Below, piece after piece: positions 58,301-64,000 of a stretch of DNA of 64,000 bases. The position numbers and the translations under genes were made by a program. The stretch lies in the NCBI RefSeq assembly GCF_000764305.2, contig NW_025932041.1, positions 290,380 to 354,379 of the forward strand, written 5' to 3'. Each line of letters opens with the position of its first letter. Positions within the stretch are counted from its first letter, which is position 1. The notes beneath the pieces are model-generated. The model saw only the letters and a program-made list of their open reading frames with translations. It searched no databases and had not been told where the DNA came from. The stretch is from Hyalella azteca. Its lineage: Eukaryota > Arthropoda > Malacostraca > Amphipoda > Hyalellidae.

Positions 58301-60854
58301 AAGAAACTGCCGAGAGAGCTCATGAAAAACACAAGGAGAAGATAGCGCACAGGTGGGGGGACCGTCGGTGGTGGTGGTGATGATGATGGTGGTGGTGGTG
58401 GGAGGTGTTCACCACATCACTCGCTAGTTAACTACTACTCCTGTCACTGGGTGGGTCGTAACAAATAAGATTTCATTCACTCGACTGGGAACTTTCTGCG
58501 CCATGGGGACGTGCAGCTCCTTACCCAGAGTAGATGGTTCTCTTCATCACAAACTTGTTTCGATTCTTACTGTTGATAAAACTTTACTTTTTTGCCTCCA
58601 AATAACGTCCGTTGTTGCGTTACTATGAAGTGATTATTTGTTTCTATTTCTCTTCCATGGATCATCAACATTATCACTGTTTAGTTCAGATAGCCAAAGA
58701 GGAATGAATGCTTTATCATTGGTTTCATTAAAAAAACAAATCGATTTGCGTTCGTCACCACGCATTGATTCGATACAAAATGAAAATTAAATTACCAGAA
58801 TTTTATAATTCAAATTAAAAACAATTTTGCTAATTGTTTGAGCAGCCGATTTGTTTTGCAGGCGTGATACGTTTCTGAATTTTGTAAAACGTTCAATTAA
58901 TCTACATTCATTATGAAATATATTTGATTAATTTTGATTCTATGTTTCGTTGTTGAGCTTTAACACAAAATTCAGGTTTGAATATTGCTCTGATATTTTA
59001 AAATTTTAAAATATAAATCAATGTCCAAAAATGAGCAGTGCAGAGCTACTTGTATAAGGCTGAATTAGGTCAAATTCCGACAACAATTCATTTACTTTTT
59101 TAGCAAATATGTAGAAATGGATGCAGTTTTCCTCGTCCTAAGAATCGGAAATTGCACGAGTTGCTGCCAAATTTGTCATGTTGAGAACCATCGTTGCGTG
59201 GGTAGAGAGTAGCTGTGCAGGGTTCTGGTGGTGAGTGGTATGAACAGAGCGGTCACGGCACTGGTGGGGAACGCCTCCTGGTGATTAAACGCTTACACCA
59301 CCGCGGTGGTGGTGGTGATGGAGGTGGGGCCGAAGTGGTGGTGTGGGCCCGAGCAACGTGGGAAGGTGGGGTCTATTTTCTTATTCTGCGCTCGTTCTTC
59401 ATCTAGTATTATCACTGTGATGAAATGGTTACATTGCTCGCGTGTGATAAGTTAAATACGAAAATGCATAGGTTTTCATTTTTAAATGAAATATCCTGAA
59501 CATATTTTGGATTCACGGAGCGCGCTAAATCAACTTCTATACCGTGTAATGATAAGTTTATTAAGTTAAGCAGTCAATTGTTTAAATCTTCTACGATCAA
59601 CGACCTATTCTTAATCTTTGAAAGCATTCATTAAATTATCAAATACTTCCAGGAAACTATCTTGAAATATGTCTTTACTGAAGTTGTGCGTGTTAGTAGA
59701 GACAGATTCCGTCACCCTTGAACTGTTACAAACCAAGAGACGCCTCTGCAAGTTGCATCATATTCCTAATGTGAGTCATTTCGTTGTCAGAATCTGTGCT
59801 TCAATGGAAGTATTGAGCACATTGATATTCTTTGTCATGCATAGAGATTGGGTTAACGTCATCGCACAACCGACCACCGTTGAGATGCAGCCGCTATGAT
59901 AGCCACACACTTTTCTCAGAGAGAGGACTGACGCCCATACCAGATGCGAGCTTTGGCTCAATGCAAAATTTCAGTTTTTCACCCTGACGCCTATTTTCGT
60001 ATTTTTATAGTCATTCCATTCAAACCTTGAAGTTGTCGAAACATGTTTTTGATTAAGGCTTCTTTGGAAAACGACCATATTTAGCTCCGTGTTCATGTTC
60101 CTTGTCAATTAAAATTGGAATCGATTTCATCAAGTCTCTTCTAATTAGATACCCGAACTAATCTTTTATATCTAAGTATACCAAACGAATTATCAATGCA
60201 GGCGATCCATATGAAACTGAAAACACGTTTGTACCCATCCATACATTGAGTTATTTAAAATTGCAACCCAATTTAAATTGACCATGACCCGTCGTGTTTC
60301 ACGTGGTTAGAGATCTGTGTCTGAACTGCAGTTGGCATTGCGCAATCAATCTAGGCAAACCTTGGCAACAGACACTTAGCACTGACACAATTGTTATGTA
60401 AAACGTACATCTTGAAGTAGACTGCTCAATAATTTTTGAAGTTCCAGGCTGTAACGCATTTGCTTGCCCATTTAGGTACATCGAAATCTTCAAGAGCAGC
60501 ATGGCAGAGGTGAGAGCTGCCCTGTTCCCCCGTATGAGGGGAGGCGGTCCCTATGGGGGTCCCATGCCCGGGTTCAACAACCGACCTGCCCCATACGACT
60601 CCCGCGACAGATACGGCGGCCCCAACCGTTACAATATGGGCGGCAGACGTAAGTTGCACGCATCTACGAATCAATAAATCTTTGAGATTTCCTTAGATGT
60701 TTTAAATCTCGGGAAAATATTAGTCTATGAACATTTATAAACAAAATGACAACATAGTGATAGCTCAGATTTTTTTTGATAGCTCAATGCGTTTAAGCTA
60801 GCATTTAAGCTAATATGACAGGTCGTGGATTAAGTAATCTCACTGAACTGCATG

Positions 60855-60890
<36 letters not shown>

Positions 60891-62620
60891 AGCTGCCAAA
60901 AGTTAATTTGCATATTATTCATTTTGATGTACTTGTATGTAAAGAAAATTAAAACAACCTGCGCCTCGCAGCGGGGTACGACGACTACGATGGTTATGAG
61001 GGCAACGGCTACAGCGACGGCTGGGGTGGTGGCAGAAGCAGGATGTCGGCTCCAGGAGGAGGAGGTGGTGGTGGTGGTGGTATTGGCGGAGGCATGAAGG
61101 TGAGTTAACTGTTATGCCTTAATGGTTTCCTCTACACTTGATGTTTACGCTGGAATATAATCAAGAATTGTTGGTGCTAAATTTTCTTGGAAGCGCTACA
61201 AAACAGTTCGATCTTATTTTCTAAGGCTTGATGCGACAGCCGAGCTGTTGAAGAAATTGAAATATTTTTGGTGCGCAGCCGTTCCGTGGTGGACGTGAAG
61301 GCGGCGGCCATTGTGTCCACATGCGGGGATTGCCATTCAAGGCCTCTGAGATGGACATTGCTGACGTGAGTATTTGATCCATTTTGATTGGTGGCAAATC
61401 AATCTATTTTTTTGATGTGAGCATTGTACTGTTTTACTTTCGTTTAGATTTATATGCTCGTTTAAGCTGGGACAAAAATATTTCTTTTAATTTTCAACAT
61501 GCATGAAATATTCGAGCTTCATGATATTATTTGTGCTATCTAGATTCAGTGAATGTGAATTGTGAAAGGACAATTTTATTCTAGTAATGTTATATTGAAG
61601 TACATAAATTTTTACTGTTCTTGCTAAATCATGCATATTCTGCCTCCAAAAGTTGAAACAGTGGAATGAATTGCATCTTGCACCTGATAATTTAGTCCAA
61701 TTCATCCAGTTTAGTTATCAGCTTTAAAATTTCAAATGGGCAGTTTTTCCGGCCACTGAACCCCATGAACATCTGCATTGTTAAAGACCACGCCGGTCGA
61801 CCTTCCGGGGAAGCCGACATCGAGTTTGCTTGCCACGAGGACGCTGTGCGAGCCATGTCTAGGGTGAGTCTGGGTGAGGGTTCTAGTTGGCTTTCCGCGA
61901 AAACATTGCTAGCCATGTCTAGGGTGAGTCTGGGTGACGGTTTTAGTTGGCTTTCCACGAAAACATTGCTAGCCATGTCTAGGGTGAGTCTGGGTGACGG
62001 TTCTAGTTGGCTTTCTACGAAAACATTGCTAGCCATGTCTAGGGTGAGTCTGGGCGAGGGTTTTAGCTTGCTTGACACAAGGGGTAGAGGTACTACCCCT
62101 CGTGTCAAGCGTGAAAGTGCGAGCTGTGTTTATGGTGTCCAAACCTCCAAACGAGTGATATTGTGTAATATCAATCAGACTTCGGCCATTTCTAAACCTT
62201 TCTCTATGTAAAACTATTGTTTAATGTACACGATTGCAAAAAAAAATTTATCGTGAAGGTACATTTTGTCTAAGTAATCTTTTTAATAATGTGGACTACT
62301 TTTATTCCCATCAATGCATGCGTTGTAAATTAATCTGTTGGTACTAACCGTAACCTTTTCATTCATCCTTGTGAGCAACGAAAATCCGAGTTGTCACCCT
62401 AATTTGCCCTACTAATTCATAAAATGTGCAGATCTTCGTTTGGTAATGCTATGTCAATGATGTTGCGCAGGACAAGGCCAATATGCAGCATCGGTATATT
62501 GAGCTCTTCTTGAATTCTTCCCCTGGCGGAGGTATGGCCAGGTCGGGAGGCTTTGGAGGAGGATACAGAGATGGTCCCCGTATGGGGTCCGGCGTGGGGC
62601 GATATGGAGGCCGTTATTAA
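55279..62620 (+). CDS. hnRNP F/H family RNA-binding protein (Drosophila glorund-like)
   Basis: Nine coding exons: 55279-55354, 55830-55988, 56821-56958, 58214-58352, 60476-60648, 60972-61099, 61279-61365, 61744-61863, 62471-62620. They total 1170 nt, 389 residues, with all phases agreeing. Three quasi-RRMs are visible: residues about 5-80 ([21 protein letters not shown]), 103-180 ([29 protein letters not shown]) and 282-355 ([28 protein letters not shown]). A Gly/Tyr/Arg-rich linker ([16 protein letters not shown], poly-Gly) separates qRRM2 and 3, and the C-terminus is GGRY. This is the hnRNP H/F layout. Family knowledge: nuclear proteins that bind G-tracts and control splicing, polyadenylation and translation. 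The start is the ATG at 55279, nine bases after the acceptor; ALPWS-type qRRM1 begins within ten residues, as in the family. Confidence 0.96.
55691..55786. repeat. 48-bp direct duplication in intron
   Basis: TGTTATCAATCATATTAATT followed by AATTATTTGCAATTCATATCC occurs twice, 40 bp before the next acceptor. Confidence 0.95.
55830..55988 (+). CDS. hnRNP F/H coding exon 2, rest of qRRM1
   Basis: Encodes [40 protein letters not shown] and [13 protein letters not shown]. Acceptor GTTTTCAG, donor GAAG before GTATAT, which is a weak donor. Confidence 0.95.
55989..56820. other. hnRNP F/H intron
   Basis: AT-rich. A GC-richer patch just before the acceptor (56640-56810) has no recognised feature. 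Confidence 0.6.
56821..56958 (+). CDS. hnRNP F/H coding exon 3
   Basis: Encodes [20 protein letters not shown] then the start of qRRM2, [21 protein letters not shown]. Acceptor TTTTCTTTCAG, donor ACAG before GTCAGT. Confidence 0.95.
57997..58118. mobile_element. 122-bp palindromic element, AACCATGAA-rich
   Basis: Starts GGAGGTAAACCATGAAAG and ends ATGGTTTACCTCC. Inside, AACCATGAAA and its complement TTTCATGGTT alternate several times, so the whole unit can fold into one long hairpin or several small ones. It lies 95 bp before a coding exon. Possibly a MITE. Confidence 0.75.
58214..58352 (+). CDS. hnRNP F/H coding exon 4, qRRM2 core
   Basis: Encodes [40 protein letters not shown] and KEKIAHR. 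The acceptor is poor in pyrimidines (GCCACCAACTAG). The donor CACAG before GTGGGG departs from consensus at +5 and is followed by dense G-runs. Confidence 0.94.
58353..58410 (+). promoter_or_regulatory. G-run cluster after a weak donor, candidate intronic splicing enhancer
   Basis: GTGGGGGGACC then GGTGGTGGTGGTGATGATGA, TGGTGGTGGTGGTGGGAGGTG. G-runs next to weak donors are the known binding sites of hnRNP F/H, the product of this very gene, so autoregulation is plausible. Confidence 0.4.
58411..60475. other. hnRNP F/H intron
   Basis: Largely AT-rich. A G-rich block at 59205-59370 (GGTGGTGAGTGG, GCGGTGGTGGTGGTGATGGA) has an open frame but no recognised protein; it may be another splicing-regulatory region or decayed exon. 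Confidence 0.5.
60476..60648 (+). CDS. hnRNP F/H coding exon 5
   Basis: Finishes qRRM2 (RYIEIFKSS), then [40 protein letters not shown] and PNRYNMGGR. Acceptor TTTGCTTGCCCATTTAG, donor AGAC before GTAAGT. Confidence 0.95.
60861..60889. repeat. (GA)n microsatellite
   Basis: Fourteen or so AG dinucleotides in an intron. Confidence 0.97.
60972..61099 (+). CDS. hnRNP F/H coding exon 6, Gly/Tyr-rich linker
   Basis: Encodes [40 protein letters not shown] and MK. Acceptor TGCGCCTCGCAG, donor AAG before GTGAGT, phase 0. The poly-Gly is coded by GGA/GGT triplet repeats. Confidence 0.93.
61279..61365 (+). CDS. hnRNP F/H coding exon 7, start of qRRM3
   Basis: Encodes [20 protein letters not shown] and KASEMDIAD. 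Acceptor TGGTGCGCAG, donor GAC before GTGAGT, 87 nt, phase 0 at both ends, so skipping it would keep the frame but remove the first strand of qRRM3. Confidence 0.95.
61744..61863 (+). CDS. hnRNP F/H coding exon 8, qRRM3 core (shortest form)
   Basis: Encodes [40 protein letters not shown]. The first donor is TCTAGG before GTGAGT at 61864. Joined to the last exon it gives [18 protein letters not shown], as in other family members. Three further donors of identical context follow at 60-bp steps. Confidence 0.95.
61851..62067 (+). repeat. 60-bp tandem repeat of exon end plus 5' splice site
   Basis: Units of exactly 60 bp: AGCCATGTCTAGGGTGAGTC, TGGGTGAGGGTTCTAGTTGG, CTTTCCGCGAAAACATTGCT. Junctions TCTAGG-GTGAGTC occur at 61863/4, 61923/4, 61983/4 and 62043/4. 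There is no stop between them. Each extra unit would add 20 residues, beginning [11 protein letters not shown] and ending LLAMSR. Reading past the fourth donor stays open to a TAA at 62209-62211. Confidence 0.97.
62070..62110. repeat. 18-bp-stem hairpin just after the donor repeats
   Basis: GCTTGACACAAGGGGTAG, loop AGGTA, CTACCCCTCGTGTCAAGC. One mismatch in 18 pairs. It begins 26 bases after the last of the four donors. Confidence 0.95.
62471..62620 (+). CDS. hnRNP F/H last coding exon
   Basis: Acceptor ATGTTGCGCAG. Encodes [40 protein letters not shown] and GVGRYGGRY, then TAA at 62618-62620. Confidence 0.96.
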   Translation, partial: DKANMQHRYIELFLNSSPGGGMARSGGFGGGYRDGPRMGSGVGRYGGRY

Positions 62621-64000
62621 GCTGCCCAAAACTCTCCGTACAAAATCAGATCTATACTGGTATTGAATCCAAAGCAAGCGGGAAGTTTGGTGGCCAGGAT
62701 TTTGAATGTGAAGTTCTATATCAGTTTCAGGGAATCATTTATGATTGTCTTCGAGTATCATTCATCCTAAAATATTTGTAGGCACATTGTAAGAGTTGCA
62801 GCAAGTTAATTGTATTTTCTTTTGTGAAAGTGCTTATCGATGAACCTTGGCAAGCTTTTGTCTCTAAAATGGGAGCTCATTAACGTGATAGGTCGAAGAA
62901 TATCTTGTAATCTACTTGAACATATGAAACTATTCCCAAAAATGTTCTGTGCTACTCGGGGCATAAATAATGTGATCTTAGTAGGCTGGATACAATATCA
63001 GGCGCTCTTTACATGATCCAGAGGAGCAATCAAATCTGTCATAGGGCAGTAGGATAAGTTCTAGTATTATCATTTATTCCAACGAAAACTGATCGGTAGC
63101 GATTATTTGTAGACATATTTCTTGCCAATTTTTTCCTTGGTAGTCAGTCATTTTGCATGAACATTAATTTGGCGGACGACTTAGCAGACTATTTTATTAG
63201 TATTTTTGGTACCTGACTTTAACTTTCTGGTGTGTGTATGTATCTATGTGACTTCTATACTGGACGTGAAGCGCTTACAACTTCAACGCGTGTGGCACAC
63301 TTTTGGCAATAATTGCGCGCGGCAGGTTTTGTTGTCCCTGTCGTATTTTGGACGGACAAGCTTCTACCATCAAAATTATCCTTGGAAATTATTGATTCAA
63401 TTCTCCCGTGAATGACTTGAATGCAAATAGTAACGGTTACCAATGTACTTATGAAAATTGTAATGATCATGACAATTAATTACATCCCCGCTTATGTGTG
63501 GGGATGTTAATTTGGTGTGAACAATAACGAATTGAATGCGTTATACAAGAATTATTTTATTTCTCTCCACTTGGATCCAGCTTGCTTACTAATAACCATA
63601 TATATAAATATTTATATGGTGATTCTAGAACCGTGTTATCATGCAAAATTATAGATCCTTGAAATAGGCTTGTGTATTCGGCTCGATTATTCCTCATTTG
63701 TGTTACCGTCTAAGAGTCTCTTATTATGATTTGAATTAGGTTAGGTTTCGTTTAATCCGATGCTATTATACACGAGATGTTGTACATTTCCTTCCTAATG
63801 TACAGAGTTCCGCGGATAGTTTAAGTAAATTATCGGCGACTCTTCAATGGATGCTGATAACAAGTCTAGCAAATACAGTTGCGTGTCTCCTGTATTGATA
63901 ATGCGTTTCAATTCCAGTTACCGTGCATTATAATTTATCAACCTAATTTTCGAATATCAGTACATAATTTGATTCATCATTCATCCTTGTTCATTCCTAG
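62621..64000 (+). other. hnRNP F/H 3' UTR and downstream DNA
   Basis: No further exon seen. No clear-cut AATAAA near the stop was identified, so the transcript end is open. Hairpin ACATCCCCGC-TTATG-TGTGGGGATGT near 63482-63508 and AT-rich sequence follow. Confidence 0.5.

Noticed and set aside
59215..59406. Gly-rich exon of hnRNP F/H in the long intron
   Set aside because: The flanking exons join in phase and match the family without it; sequence is a GGT repeat with a stop and no good donor.
60426..60674. Minus-strand gene opposite the hnRNP exon at 60476
   Set aside because: It is the shadow of a real plus-strand exon.
61692..62108. Minus-strand repetitive protein over the 60-bp array
   Set aside because: Shadow of the tandem donor repeat; the plus strand explains the sequence through the hnRNP F/H exon.

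Overview
This is an invertebrate nuclear DNA window, almost certainly arthropod. The evidence is an extracellular protein with peritrophin-type chitin-binding domains, a Lim3/Lhx3-4 LIM-homeobox gene, an hnRNP F/H gene, a jockey-like LINE fragment and decayed mariner, hAT-like and TTAA-type elements. All genes are split by GT-AG introns in AT-rich DNA. A crustacean is plausible from the retroelement style and the density of minisatellites, but species cannot be fixed from the sequence alone.

Layout. At 1-12 kb there is the 3' part of a chitin-binding-domain gene on the minus strand (exons 3325-3217 and 2416-1887), followed by a desert full of short tandem-repeat arrays and one 780-bp fold-back element. 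At 12-13 kb lies a 5'-truncated, frameshifted jockey-like reverse transcriptase remnant. From about 16.8 to 41.5 kb runs a Lim3 (Lhx3/4) gene on the plus strand: first coding exon 16759-16969, LIM1 20773-20947, LIM2 22443-22645, two alternative homeodomain exons (30839-31007 and 33451-33664), the shared end of the homeodomain 34823-34989, and proline/histidine-rich tail exons 40379-40579 and 41370-41504. From 47 to 54.6 kb is a transposon graveyard: a hAT-like remnant holding a duplicated segment, which itself holds a 634-bp TA-flanked MITE; two mariner 3' ends joined head to head; a 326-bp mariner deletion derivative; and a 1.1-kb TTAA-flanked element. From 55.3 to 62.6 kb is a complete hnRNP F/H gene of nine coding exons (389 aa, three quasi-RRMs) on the plus strand, probably with a noncoding first exon near 47.1 kb.

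Two observations stand out. First, Lim3 has two intact but diverged copies (39 of 51 residues identical) of the exon for the first five-sixths of the homeodomain. Using exactly one keeps the frame. Using both, or neither, gives a stop almost at once, which is the signature expected of mutually exclusive exons. Second, the hnRNP F/H gene has four perfectly spaced (60 bp) copies of the exon-9 end plus its 5' splice site. All four donors are in frame and open between copies, so they could insert 0, 20, 40 or 60 residues inside quasi-RRM3. Lim3 LIM1 (three copies, 52 bp, out of frame) and the chitin-binding gene (9-bp GTGAGTGGG array) also have tandem repeats that begin at, or include, a 5' splice site. 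Three of the genes in one window therefore show donor-anchored tandem repeats.

The 3' end of Lim3, the 5' end of the chitin-binding gene and the transcript ends of hnRNP F/H are not resolved. All exon joins are inferred from splice consensus, reading phase and family similarity recalled from knowledge; no transcript data were available.
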